A DNA stretch of 64,000 nucleotides from Aristolochia californica (taxonomy: Eukaryota > Streptophyta > Magnoliopsida > Piperales > Aristolochiaceae). The position numbers were made by a program, and so were the translations under genes. Positions 22,621 through 33,656 of the stretch are shown piece by piece. The stretch is from assembly GCA_029961685.1 (NCBI GenBank), contig JARWKL010000008.1:17083981-17147980 (forward strand), given 5' to 3'. The notes beneath the pieces are model-generated. The model was not told the origin of the DNA, searched no databases, and worked only from the letters and a program-made list of their open reading frames with translations. The stretch's first letter is position 1, and each line of letters opens with the position of its first letter.

Positions 22621-23646
22621 TGTGGTGGAACTAGGAGAAGAACCCAGCATTGTCTTCATTTTCTGAATTAGCTCATACTCTTCATCAGTAAAAATTTTCT
22701 GTGCTGCTGATTTTGTGGGTTGTTCTTCTTTTGTATAACTTATAAAGGCTTGATTAGCCCTTGTTAATTCTAACTATCCATTGGCTTTATAGCATATTTC
22801 TTTATAATGGCCATATTGTCCACAGTATGTGCATGCCCCGTAATAGCAATGATCTATAGTGTGGCCAATTTTTTTACAATGAGTACATTCTTTCCCATCT
22901 GCTCTGCCAGCACCTGTCCTTCCACCTCTTCCTTTGCCTCCTCTATAACCTCTACCTTAGCCTCGGCCGCGGTCAGATGATGATCCTCTATGATCGGAAT
23001 ACATAGCAGATGATACTTCAGTAGTGGAGGAAGAAGTGTCTAGAATACGAAGTAGTGTTGTGCATACATCATCAAACTTGGGGACATCAGAAGCACTCAA
23101 AAGTTGACTCTTGGCAATCTCAAGTTGGGGTTTAACATTTGCAAGACAAATAGCAGTAATTAAGGCTTCCTTCTATTTGTCTTGTATAAAAATATATGTG
23201 CTTGAAGGCTGAGATAACTTCCACTCTTGAAGAAAATCTCTAAAGCGACCCAAGTACTCATGGATATTTTCTTCTTGTTTAGTATTCAACATTCTTTGGA
23301 GAATATCATATGGTCTATGTAGAGTATCCGGGCAAGAGTACAATTTAGCACATGTCTCCCAAATTTGTTTAGCAGTGTCAAGATGAATAACATTGTTTGA
23401 GACATGTTCTTCCATGCTATTGATTAGCCAACTAATCACCAAAGTATCATTTTTCAACCATTTGTTATAAAAAATATCATCTTCATCAATAGGTGGTCCT
23501 TGGGTGGTGAGGTGACCAAGTAGGTCTTTAGTTATAAGGAACCTCCAAACCGATGTGGACCAACTCATAAAATTTGATACCCCACATAAGGGTATGGTGG
23601 TAATTCTCATTATATCACCTTTGATATTCATATTTTCTTCAGCCAT
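22621..23646 (-). pseudogene. copia-1 gag
   Basis: Start MAEENMNIKGDIMRITTIP at 23646, followed by FMSWSTSVWRFLITKDLLGHL, DTLVISWLINSMEEHVSNN and RPYDILQRMLNTKQEENIHEYL, the UBN2-type capsid. The frame stops at 23173, then resumes with an Arg/Gly-rich linker and two zinc knuckles, CTHCKKIGHTIDHC and CTYCGQYGHYKEIC (CX2CX4HX4C), near 22890-22800. The knuckles themselves are intact. Copia-2 carries the same gag with the knuckles CTHCKGYDHTRETC and CSICGRLGHSHERC. Confidence 0.85.
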
Positions 23647-24128
23647 GATAGGCCCTTCTTCTTCAAAAAAGATCTAATAATAACACCAAGTAGTACACTT
23701 CAAACAACTTGATGTATGGGAAATTTTAGCATTGATGCTAAATTATTATTCTGATTTTTTTCTCTAATACCACTCATAAGAGACTCAATAACAATCTTCT
23801 ATATCAGGGAACTCTTATCCCACGGAAAAAAATTCCAACAATTTGATCATGGACTGGTCTCGGTATACAAAATTTCCAAACCGACAAAATTGTTTTGATA
23901 GCTCCTTCTATATAGAGACGCATGCATATCCATAATATAATAAGATGAAAGAATTTACATACTCATCCTTAAATCATCTTCTAAATTCAGAAACGAGTAA
24001 CATGAAATGAAAAAAATTGAACACTTATCTCTCGGCTTGTATTCTTCCTTCATAAAAGAGCTTTCTTTGAGTGATGTTGATCATCACTTCTTTAGAGCAT
24101 TCCTTTGACGAGGGATCCTAAATATAAT

Positions 24129-24140
24129 GCTTTGATACCA
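24129..24140 (-). promoter_or_regulatory. copia-1 primer-binding site
   Basis: Minus strand TGGTATCAAAGC immediately after the 5' LTR end AACA. Confidence 0.85.
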
Positions 24141-24747
24141 TGTTGAATTTAGGATCCCTTTTTCATAATTCCGAGCAAGATAAAGAAGAAATAAAAAAAG
24201 AAGAAAAGGGAAGAACAACTCCAGAGTAGAGAGAAGAAAAAATAAAATAGAAAAGAGAGGTGGTGCCAAGCAAAGAGAGAGAGAGAGATTAACTCAAGAA
24301 TGAGATGTGTAACTTGATTAATACCGAATTACAACACCTCTATTTATGGTAGAGGAAGAGGTAAAGTCCTTATACAATTAGTCTTTCAATCTTAATTACA
24401 TTCCAACTCTAACTCTCTAAGATAAATCTATTCAAACCAATCTACTAGAAGACTACTATGAGTTGAACTAGAACTCTTTCTTCATTCACATAAATATAAG
24501 GGAGGAGGCAAGCTCATGGCCTTATCCTTGTGGGTCCCTCACGATCTACCAGCTCATCTTGATAAGTTTACCAGCTCGTGAGATATTTGTGTGCCCCATT
24601 TGATCCTCAAGTCTTCTAACCCAATTCAGCTTGTGATTCTTAATTCCTTAACTCGTGCTTGCTTGGGAGAGGACTCTTCTTGGTGTCCCACGTCCTCATG
24701 GTGGGTCCCACCAGGTCGAGCACCATGGTGGGTTCCCCATTGTAACA
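24141..24747 (-). repeat. copia-1 5' LTR
   Basis: 607 bp. Minus strand starts TGTTACAATGGGG and ends GAATTCAACA-like (AAATTCAACA). Collinear with the 3' LTR, with a shorter GA tract. Confidence 0.92.
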
Positions 24748-25543
24748 ACTTACATCCTTTAAGCAAAACTAGAGTAACTTATTTAGAAACAATAAAAAAT
24801 AAAAAGAGAAAGAGAAACCACACTTCCATGAGCACTACATATTATGATACTTTGACAAGCTTGAAAAATGAGACTGTATAATCCATAGAGAACTGAATGT
24901 CAAGCATGAAGACATCAGAAATGTAAAAAACATTAAAAGAGGAAAAATGAAATTTACTTTTCAATCTAAATCAAATGGCTAAAATAGAAAAACTATTGAC
25001 CTATTTACTAGGAAAAAAATTGACTATACATCCTTTTTCTAACACACATCAATATATACTCAAGAAAATACAAGGATGGGAAAAAGCTAGCAACATTGAC
25101 TCTATTTAAGCACTATTGACCAGTTATTTTTTCCATCTAAAGTCTTCAAATAAGATGAAGTTTACCAAAAGACCTAGGTGACCCATAGTTTAGAGTCAAA
25201 ACTCTATTAATAGATCAAGCAACGTAAATCATTGCTGTCAATTGAATAAATCAAGTTGGTTACAATAGGTTTGTTCATTCAAACAGGCATTTGCACCCTT
25301 CTCAAAAATCTGAAACCACATGAGAGGCCTAAACCAGACTATACACCCACTTCCAACAGTTTGACCAATGAAACCCCTAGTTGGTTGGCCCATCAATTGG
25401 CTAGATTGTTGTTTTAAACATAAATCTGTTTGATACAAAAAATCTAATAGCAAGCCTTTTTACTTTGACAAATGGATGTCTCCACCTTGGTTCATATCTG
25501 GAAATTTTAACACATTTATGGTACCAGAAACAAGGTTTTGTAA
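24748..25543. other. unassigned spacer between copia-1 and gypsy-2
   Basis: About 800 bp of AT-rich sequence without a frame longer than 96 codons and without recognisable protein or LTR similarity. I looked here on the minus strand for the second exon of the DExH8-like gene and did not find the expected Gly-Lys-Ser or QPRR motifs. Confidence 0.5.
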
Positions 25544-26353
25544 TGTTGAGGACGCAATAGCTCACTGAGTCACCCAAAAGAGGCGGAAATCACTCATTGA
25601 GTTAATTACTTTTAAATTTCATATTTTATATTTTTTATGTATATTTTTTCATTAAGTATGTAAGGATCCAGGTCGTAGGGGCAAAATTGTCAATTTAAGC
25701 CCTAAAACTTTAATGACATCAAACCCTATTTAGAGGGTAGAGAAATAGAAGAAGGACAAGCATTGAATTAGGTTAAACAGGGTTTGGAGTTCTCCTTGAC
25801 GAGCTCTAGGGTTTTTGAGGTCTCCTTGACGAGCTCCAGGTATAGTTTCTCTCTAGATTTTGGTTTATTCTCTTCCTTTTGAAATTCTGTTTGCATTGAT
25901 TTTACCGAATCAAAGTGGAAAGGATTGTTGCTGTTTCTGAGTTCACTCAGCTGCTGTAGCCTCCCCTTCATCAACAGCAGCAAGAGGGGCATTCCCTCCT
26001 TCATTCCGAGCAAGGGTAGGGGTTTCCCCAATCCCCAACCCGAGAGCAATCTCTAAAGAGGTGCTTTAGCCTATACACGAGCAAGGCAGGATTAGGAACA
26101 CCTAATCCCTCATACGTGAACATCAGTACCTGACCAAGAGGGTCCTTACTCTCTCAGTAGTGAGCACGAGCAGCAAGGGTTCTTAACCCTTACTGAGAAA
26201 AACAAAGAAAGGAGACTTCTTTTCAGTCTTATCGAGAACAGCCAAAGAAAAGAGCCTCCTTTTCATCCTTACCGAGAGCAACAGTTTTATTACAGTGCTG
26301 GATTCATAAATCCAAACCGAGTTACTCGATCTATGGCTAGGGACCATAAAAAC
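25544..26353 (+). repeat. gypsy-2 5' LTR
   Basis: About 810 bp. Aligns with 30750-31596, which is some 37 bp longer through small insertions. Contains ATTTAGAGGGTAGAGAAATAG and the CTCCTTGACGAGCTC repeats also seen in the 3' LTR. Confidence 0.88.
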
Positions 26354-26468
26354 TTGGTATCAGAGTAGGGTAACATGGGGGAGCGGTGAGTTAAAAGAGT
26401 TGATGATCAAAGAGTAGTAGACACAGGAAGAAAAATAAGTAAAGAATGAATGAAAATTTGCCATAATC

Positions 26469-27887
26469 ATGGAGAAGTTACAAAAAATTCCAAATATTAA
26501 TCTCCAGATTAATAGACTGTCTGGAATGTTGGGAAATATTATAGTGGGAAGAAATTCAACCCCGGAGCAAAGGGGAGAGGACAACTCATTAAACACAGGG
26601 AGAGACCAATTTATAGGGCACACTGCCTTTTCTAGCCAGATGGGAAATTTCAGCCAAGGAGGAGGCACCGTACCAAGGGATACAAAACTTGACTTCCATA
26701 CTTTTAATGGGTCAGATGACCCCTTGATTTGGTTACATAGCTGAAAAAAGTTTTTTACCCATCCGAGAACATTAGAAATTGATAAGGTGGGACTGTCCGA
26801 CTTCCACATGCTTGATGAAGCACAACTCTGGTTTCATCAAGTAGAGTTGAATATATTGGTGCTGGATTGGGAAGAGTTTAAGGAGTTATGCACTATCCGG
26901 TTACGTCCTCCAGCCCACAGTAACCCCTTGGGGGATCTAGTGCTATTACAACAAACTGGCCTAGTGGAACTATATCAAAAACAGTTCCAAGAAAAATTGG
27001 CATGAGCCATTTAGATGGTTCGCGTATACCAGCAAGTCAATTTATTTACACCAGGCCTTACTGAGTCATTAAGGTTAGAGGTGGAGCTCCACACACCTGC
27101 TGGCTTAGCTCGAGCAATGAATCTAGCTCGTGCACTGGAACTTCGACAAAAAGTTCAAAACAAGAGACCAACTTGGCAAAGGGACCAGAACCCTTCCAAT
27201 AACTAGCAAGGGAGGTGAAACACTAACCCTCAGATAGCTTTTCCAGTAGGGCAACAGGTCAGAAATCATCCTAGTATTACTCCTGTAGCAGATACAAGGC
27301 CTAGCAACCCGCCCGCCCAGTATATTAAAAAATTAACGAGTGTGGAGATGGCTAAGCGCAGGGCAAAGAACTTATGTTACAACTGTGATGAAACATACAA
27401 GACAGGCCATCAATATAAATGTTTGTTATGGTTAGAGGTTGATGAAATCACAAAACCACAACAGCTTGATGATTCTACTGAGGAGGATCCACCAGAAATC
27501 TCTTTGCATGCCATTATAGGACAGAAATCCACCAAAACTATGCAAGTCCGCACTCGGGTGATGGACCAGGACCTTGTCAACCTTCTGGATTCGGGAAGTA
27601 CACATAATTTTTTCCATTGGACTGCTGCTCAACACCTTCAACTAAAAATACTTCCACACTCAACAACAACAATTTCGGTTGCCAATGGAGAAAAATTTCC
27701 TAGCTACGACATCAGTAAAAAAGTAAAATTCTCAATCGGTACGACTTTCTTTCATTCAATTTTTTTTGTCATACTTCTATCTGGGTATGATATGGTATTG
27801 GGTATTAAATGGCTGCAAAAATTAGGCCCTATTTTATGGGATTTTACTATGAGTTTTGAAACGGGCGGACAACAAGTACTATTATAG
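26469..27887 (+). pseudogene. gypsy-2 gag and protease
   Basis: Gag starts MEKLQKIPNINLQINRLSG. A stop follows FNGSDDPLIWLHS, where family members have the capsid motif FxGxDPxxWL. The next frames carry LDEAQLWFHQVELN (aromatic capsid block), LQQTGLVELYQKQFQEKLA and ARAMNLARALELRQK. A degraded zinc knuckle CYNCDETYKTGHQYKC lies at about 27360-27420. Its spacing fits CX2C and H, but the block is longer than usual. The protease active site DSGSTHNFFHW at about 27585 is intact and is followed by GYDMVLGIKWLQKLGPILWD, the usual flap-to-C-terminal signature. The frame ends at 27887. Confidence 0.85.
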
Positions 27888-29570
27888 GGCAGTCACGTGG
27901 ACAAGCCACATCACATTCATACGATTCACATACAGGACAATCCGGACAATAATATAGAACATCTCCTGGATGAGTTCTCAGACTTGTTACAAGAGCCCTC
28001 TAGGCTGCCTCCCTTGAGGCATTGTGACCATTGGATATGTTTAAAATAGGGCTCAAAAGTGGTGATCGTTTGACCTTATCGGTACCCATACCTACAGAAA
28101 GATGAAATTTAAAGACAATGCCAAACCATGCTACAACAAGGCCTTATTTGCAGCAGTCGTTCACCATTTTTGTCACTAGTCCTCCTCGTTAAGAAACATG
28201 ATGGTATATGGCGATTTTGTGTCAATTATTGGGATTTGAATGCCCAAAATGTGAAAGATAAGTTCCCTATTCTTATGGTGGAGGAACTTTTAGATGAATT
28301 GCATGAGTCATATATATTCATCTAATTGGACTCGCGCTTTGGTTATCATCAGGTTCATATGCATCTAGATGACATCGAGAAAATGTCCTTTCACACTCAT
28401 CACGGCCACTTTGAATTTTTGGTCATGCCATTTGGGTTATCCAACGCCCCATCCACATTCTAGGCGTTAATGAGGTATTCTGCAACTATCTTTGCAAATT
28501 TGTACTTGTTTTCTTTGATGACATACTCATTTACAGCCAATTCGGGCATCAACATTTAGATCATTTAAGATTGGTATTTCAATTGTTACATGCCCATCAA
28601 TTATATATAAAGAAATCGAAATGCTCATTTGTGACATCACATGTGGCTATCTCGGCCATATTATTTCCCATGATGGGGTCACTGTTGATTTGGAGAAAAT
28701 TTAATTTATTGCCGATTGGCCGCAACCTATGAATACCTCTGCTTTTAGAGGGTTTTTGGGATTGGCAGAATATTATAGGAAATTTATCATAAACTATGGA
28801 CCGATAACAGCACCATTGACAAATCTCCTCATGAAAAATTCCTTTATTTGGAATGATCAGGCCACACAGTCCTTCTCAGATCTCAAATTAGCTCTTGCAT
28901 CTGCACCAGTTATGCAACTTCCCAATTTTGAAGATTTATTTGAGGTTGAGTGTGACGCATCAGGTGGGGGCATTGGGCCGTTCTACAGTAGCACTTTCAC
29001 CCTATTGCTTATTTCAGCTGATAGCTGGCAGTACGACACACAAATTGCCAGTATATGAACACGAGTTAATCGGGTCGGCCAAAGCTATCCAACATTGGTG
29101 CTCGTCCTTATGGGGTTGCTCATTTCTTATTCGTACTGATCATTACAACCTTAAATATTTGCTGGAGCAGTGACTCACGACTTCTCCTCAACAACAATGG
29201 ATTTGTAAATTGATGGGATTCAACTTTACTATGGAATACCGTGCAGACAGGTTAAACAAGGCAGCCAATGCCTTATCACGACGTTTGGAGACTCTGCCGC
29301 TTCTATATGCTATCAACCAGCCTCGTTTTATTCTTTTAGACTTGGTCAAGGAGGAAAATGCCAGCAATTCGGTTCTTCTCGATATGCACAAGCAATTTAT
29401 AGAGGGGGCCATGGACTCTAGATGGACCATTCAGGATTCTCTTATTTATTACAAATTTTTGTTTCAGCCATCATCTCTGTATACCATGACAACACTCATG
29501 AAGGCATCCAGAAAACATTGCATCACATTCGAGTGGATTTCTATTGGCAGGCTATGAAGACCTCCATTGT
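27888..29570 (+). pseudogene. gypsy-2 reverse transcriptase and RNase H
   Basis: RT palm motifs: SPFLSLVLLVKKHDGIWRF and the degraded YWDLNAQNVKDKFPI, then a stop, [25 protein letters not shown] followed by a stop. The catalytic box VLVFFDDILIYSQ at about 28500 has both Asp but is in a shifted frame. The post-RT thumb is FRGFLGLAEYYRKFIINYGP at 28740. RNase H shows FEVECDASGGGIG (first acidic residue intact), then a frame shift to LPVYEHELIGSAKAIQHW and FLIRTDHYNLKYLLEQ, and ends with the tether MGFNFTMEYRADRLNKAANA. At least six stops or shifts. Confidence 0.88.
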
Positions 29571-30697
29571 AGCATATGTATGATCTTGTTTAGTGTGTCA
29601 ATGTAACAAGGCCGAACACTTAAGTTCCACTGGTCTTCTACAACCTTTGGCACTTCCTACACAGGTGTAGGCCGATATTTCTATGGACTTCGTCGAAGGT
29701 CTTCCACAATCTTTGGGCAAGTCAATTTTATTTGTGGATGTGGATCGGTTCTCCATGTATGCTCACTTTATCCCCATGGCACACCCATATACAACATCCA
29801 AAGTGGCACATATATTTCTCAGGCATATTGTTCGTTTACATGGTATTCCCGAATCGATTGTCAGTGATCCTAATGATGTCTTTACCAGCACTTTTTGTCA
29901 TGAATTGTTTCATCTATACGACACCAAGTTGAAGTTCTCATCATCCTATCATCCTCAAATAGACAGCCAAACAGAGGTAGTTAACCGCACTGTGGAAATG
30001 TATTTCCAATGTCTAGTGGCGATCGTCCTAAAAATTGGGTTCAATGGCTACCGTGGGTGGAATATTGTTACAACACTTCCTTCCACACCGCTTTATAGTC
30101 TACTCCCTTCAGCATTCTCTATGGCAGAGATCCTCCTTTGCTTCTCTCATATACTCTGGGCTCCACTCGTGTGGACTCTATTGATCAAGCACTCATTGAA
30201 CGAGACCAGGTGTTAAAAAATATTTCAGATCGCCTCCTCAAATCACAAGTTCGTATGAAGGACTTCTACGACGAGGGACAACAGGATATCATATACAAAG
30301 AAGGTGACTATGTCTAGCTATGACTCCATCCTTACCACCAAAACTCACTAGCGGGCCCACACCATCCTTACCACTTTCTCTATTATTCCATGCATCGGGC
30401 CAGTCGCCTATCAATTGCAACTTCCCACAACGGCTAAACTCCATGATGTGTTCCATGTCTCCTTACTTAAACCCTTTAAGGGTCTACCTCCTTCGTTGAT
30501 CCCGTCCCTTCCTCCGGTGGACAATGGATGGGTTATTCTTACTCCAGCTACGGTATTGTGTACCAATCGTATTAATAACCAGTGGGAGATTCTAGTACAA
30601 TGGAAGGACACCGGACAAGAGGCTGCTACATGGGAACAACTGGCCAACTTCAAATTGGTCTACCCAACTTATGAGCTTGAGGACAAGCTCTTTCTCC

Positions 30698-30702
<5 letters not shown>
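29571..30702 (+). pseudogene. gypsy-2 integrase with chromodomain
   Basis: The zinc-binding N-terminus is degraded. The core has SMDFVEGLPQSLGKSILFVDV, FSMYAHFIPM, HGIPESIVSDPNDVF (usual SDRDPVF altered) and IDSQTEVVNRTVEMYF, so all three acidic residues are still recognisable. After frame shifts the frame at 30415-30700 has LPTTAKLHDVFHVSLLKPFKG and then the chromodomain, INNQWEILVQWKDTGQEAATWE, ending LVYPTYELEDKLFLQ just before the poly-G run. The chromodomain places it among chromoviruses, whose integrases are thought to target marked chromatin. Confidence 0.88.

Positions 30703-30733
<31 letters not shown>
30703..30733 (+). repeat. poly-G tract (31 nt) at the gypsy-2 polypurine position
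   Basis: Uninterrupted G run between the last pol codons and the 3' LTR, exactly where the plus-strand primer should be. Confidence 0.85.
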
Positions 30734-30734
<1 letters not shown>

Positions 30735-30749
30735 GTTGGGGGTTGCAGA

Positions 30750-31596
30750 TGTTGAAGACTCAATAGCTCATCGAGTCACCCAAAGGAAGTGGCAATGACT
30801 CACTGAGTTAATTACTTTTAAATTTCATAATTTATATTGTTTTAAGTATATTTTTTTCATTAAGTATGTAAGGATCCAGGTCGCATGGGCAGAATTATCA
30901 ATTAAAGCCCTAAAACTCTAGTGACGTCAAACCCTATTTAGAGGTAGAGAAATAGAAGAAGGTCAAGCATTGAATTAGATTAAATAGGGTTTGGAGTTCT
31001 CCTTGAAGAGCTCTAGGGTTTCGGAGGTCTCCTTGACGAGCTCCAGGTATAGTTTCTCTCTTGATTTGGGTTTATTCTCTTCCTTTTTGAATTCTGTTTG
31101 CATTGATTTTACAAAATTAAAGAGGAAAGGATTGTTGCTGTTTTCGAATTTTTTCTGAGTTCACTTAGAGGCTGTAGCCTCCCCTTCATTCACAGCAGCA
31201 ACAGGGGCCTTCCCTCCTTCATTCCAAGCAAGGTTAGGGGTTTCCCCAATCCCCAACCCGAGAGTAACCTCTAAAGAGGTGCTTTAGCCTATACACGAAC
31301 AAGGCAGGATTAGGAACACCTAATCCATCATACGTGAACATCAGTACCTGGCCAAGAGGGTCCTTAGCCTCTTAGAAGTGAGCAACCAAGGGTTCAACCC
31401 CTTACTGTCTACAAGCAGCAAAGGTTCTCAACCCTTACCATGAAAAACAAAGAAAGGAGACTCCTTTTCAGTCTTACCGAGAACACCAAAGAAAAGAGCC
31501 TTCTTTTCCTCCTTACCAAGAGCAGCAACTCTATGACAGTGCTGGATACACAAATCCCATGCCGAGTTACTCGATCCATGGCTAGGGACCATAACA
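30750..31596 (+). repeat. gypsy-2 3' LTR
   Basis: 847 bp, from TGTTGAAGAC to ATAACA. Followed by TGTAC, the likely target duplication. Confidence 0.88.
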
Positions 31597-32323
31597 TGTA
31601 CCTGCTCCTGATGAAAGAGTACTAAGTTAAACTATTGATTACATAATTACATGGCCTTCCACCTTTTTCATATGACCTTCTCATGTATACATTGACAACA
31701 ACATTATGTCCATTGCTTACGACATGGTTTTTCTTCAGAAAAGCCTTTTCTAATTTCCATGTAAGAAGATCATCTATGGTATGGTTGTTTCCCAATTCCT
31801 AATAGTTCATGTGCCCTTAAGTCTATAGTGACAACATTTCCTTTGCCTTGTTTATTGTGAAGCTTTTTATGGTGACGTGGCCACAAAAAAAATCACATAT
31901 TTTATAGCACCCTAATGTTTAGTGCCCTCTAAGAAGTAGACAAATTCGTTTGAACATATCATGCAACATTGGAATGTGAGTTTGATCTCATTTTAGCAAA
32001 CTCAATTTCATCTATTTAACCCAATCAAAATGCCCAGTAAAGTATTAGATAGATAAACAATTCAACTCGATTAAAGAATTAGGATGTAAATTTCCAACAT
32101 AGTTTCTTATCACATTTACAATAGCCTTGCAACCAGATTGATGACTGATTCTTAACTTTCGTAAGAAGAAGGGGGAATTTTTTTTAAAAAGAAAGAAATA
32201 TAAGTGAAAAGCAGAAAAATATCAGTTTCATACATAAAGTGATACAAAATCTCTACAAATACTTTTCTCCAAAAAAAAATAAAGAATTAACTCTAGACAA
32301 TGATGATAGAGATAGAGATAAAG
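31597..32323. other. unassigned sequence
   Basis: No confident gene. A minus-strand open stretch at about 31880-31640 reads LEKAFLKKNHVVSNGHN among other residues, but it lacks a recognisable family and clear splice sites, so I do not call it. The region could be intron or spacer. A short GATAGA-rich microsatellite lies at 32303-32335. Confidence 0.4.
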
Positions 32324-32600
32324 ATAGAGATAAAGACAACTGGTGATTGAATTAGAGACAGACTCAAATTGTAGCGATGAATGCTGCTTTCTATAAGTAT
32401 TTCCAGCGACGACAAACTGGTTCTGATTAATCGATCAAACTCTGATACTGTGTAGAGTATAGGAATGAAGAATAATATTACCGTGATTATTACTGATTAA
32501 GTGTACACTACTTATAGAGTTACAACAGAGATAGTAAATGATTAGAAGTCTACAATTTGAGTATGTCTCTAATTCAATCACCAGTTGTCTTTATCTCTAT
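32324..32600. mobile_element. 277-bp element with 51-bp terminal inverted repeats
   Basis: The arms 32324-32374 and 32550-32600 are reverse complements with a single mismatch (starting ATAGAGATAAAGACAACTGG). The 175-bp core contains, on the minus strand, a TATAAGTAG promoter-like motif and ACAGTATCAGAGTTTG, which resembles an LTR end joined to a primer-binding site. It may be a MITE, or an LTR of a small TRIM element bracketed by an inverted duplication. No target duplication is obvious. Confidence 0.75.
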
Positions 32601-33499
32601 TTCCATCAAGTGATACGTGTGTATGTAAATCCTATAAGGGAAAATAGGCAAAAATCAATGAATGTACTGAAATAGAAACAAGGAATAACAACCAATAAGA
32701 TAGAAATGATCCAAACAATGCTTTAGTAACAAAGTTTTTTATTGTGAAAAAAGTAAAAGTGAAGTGACTTGGAAGATGATAATATATGAGTAACTAAAAA
32801 GGGTCCTCAATTATCATATAACTTCGAAGAGTAGAGCAAGAGGAACAAAATGATGAGGAATTGACAGACGATCAAGGCCTACGTCACTAACAACAAAATG
32901 TGTGACATTTTTCCGCTTCTTGTTTTAGACTTTCAAAAAAAAATTAATTACGAGTCCACATTTTACTAGCAAGGTATAACACCATTACACTAGGAAAGCC
33001 AATATGGACGAAATTTGCTTGAGAAACTGAGCCCGATCGTGCCATCAATTTCTTTAAAAAGAAAACTGCATGGTAGTCACGTAAAAAATTCAGGTGATGT
33101 TCTCTTGTGAACCGGATTCGCAACCTATACTATTCGTGCTTTCCCCCGAAACAACCTCGCTTCATGCAACACCGATTTAACATAGCTAACCAAATAAATT
33201 CCCCTCGAATAGAAGAAGCCCCATTCTTATTTCAAAGTCACGGTGCTCTGCGAATGAAGCAATAGAGCAATTGCAAAAGGACCAATATAACACCAAATGC
33301 ACCAGGATAACAAGGAGAAACCATGAAACACCAAAATCAAAACAAAGAAGCAAATAAAAGAAGGCAGAACTAGAGTAGTTCAACTTGCATGATAACCAGT
33401 GACTGCGTTATCCAAGAAAGATGAAGACAATGTCTTCTTGAAACTTCTTCAACTGTAAAGAACGCTAAGAAATCGATTAGGTATATCAAACCAACTTAC
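32601..33499. other. probable first intron of the DExH8-like gene; nothing else recognised
   Basis: Follows (on the minus strand) the 5' splice site GTAAGT whose first base is 33499. No second exon is recognisable in this stretch or in the other transposon-free gaps to the left. Confidence 0.45.
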
Positions 33500-33656
33500 C
33501 ACAACCCGAATCTCCAACAATCAATGTGACACGATTCTCTAAAATCTTCTCGACGATCTTATCTTTGAGCGACATTATGGTCAAATGAGATGAAAGAGAT
33601 GGCTTGAAAGGAGAAGGAGAAGAAGACGAACTAGAAGAAGCAAAAAGGGCCATCAT
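33500..33656 (-). CDS. DExH8-like DExH-box RNA helicase, first exon only
   Basis: The minus-strand exon starts MMALFASSSSSSSPSPF (Met at 33656 or 33653), followed by SHLTIMSLKDKIVEKILEN, then RVTLIVGDSGCG. It matches the N-terminus of the plant DExH8/CCCH-zinc-finger helicase group, where a serine-rich leader precedes the first RecA domain. The exon ends inside the Walker A loop: GDSGC plus the first base of a Gly codon at 33500, then GTAAGT. The next exon must supply the Gly remainder and Lys-Ser. A longer upstream frame to 33761 is open, but the family usually begins near the serine-rich stretch. The rest of the helicase (normally around 1000 residues) is not visible in the window. Either it lies beyond the left edge across a very long intron or this is a detached exon. 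The exon itself is intact. Confidence 0.75.

Larger units (their letters stand above)
16965..24747 (-). mobile_element. copia-1, full-length Ty1/copia retrotransposon
   Basis: Minus-strand element of about 7.8 kb including the 1.9-kb nested element C. The 5' LTR is 24141-24747 and the 3' LTR 16965-17575. The flanks are identical: ACTTA at 16960-16964 and ACTTA at 24748-24752, a clear 5-bp target duplication. The primer site TGGTATCAAAGC follows the 5' LTR and the polypurine tract CAGCTTGAGGGGGAG precedes the 3' LTR. Gene order is gag, protease, integrase, RT, RNase H, as in copia. The LTRs differ at roughly 8 percent of positions by eye, so it is old. Copia-2 at 58232-64000 is the same family in opposite orientation. 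Confidence 0.95.
25544..31596 (+). mobile_element. gypsy-2, decayed Ty3/gypsy chromovirus
   Basis: Plus-strand element of about 6.05 kb. The 5' LTR is 25544-26353 and the 3' LTR 30750-31596, both starting TGTTGA-GAC-CAATAGCTCA. A primer site TGGTATCAGAG begins at about 26354. Gag, protease, RT, RNase H, integrase and a C-terminal chromodomain follow in the Ty3/gypsy order. The flanks TGTAA (25539-25543) and TGTAC (31597-31601) are a likely 5-bp target duplication with one change. The polypurine tract position is occupied by a 31-nt poly-G run. Many stops make it inactive. Confidence 0.9.

Noticed and set aside
31640..31890. Possible minus-strand exon with LEKAFLKKNHVVSNGHN
   Set aside because: No family recognised and no convincing splice sites. 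It does not match the motifs expected for the second exon of DExH8.
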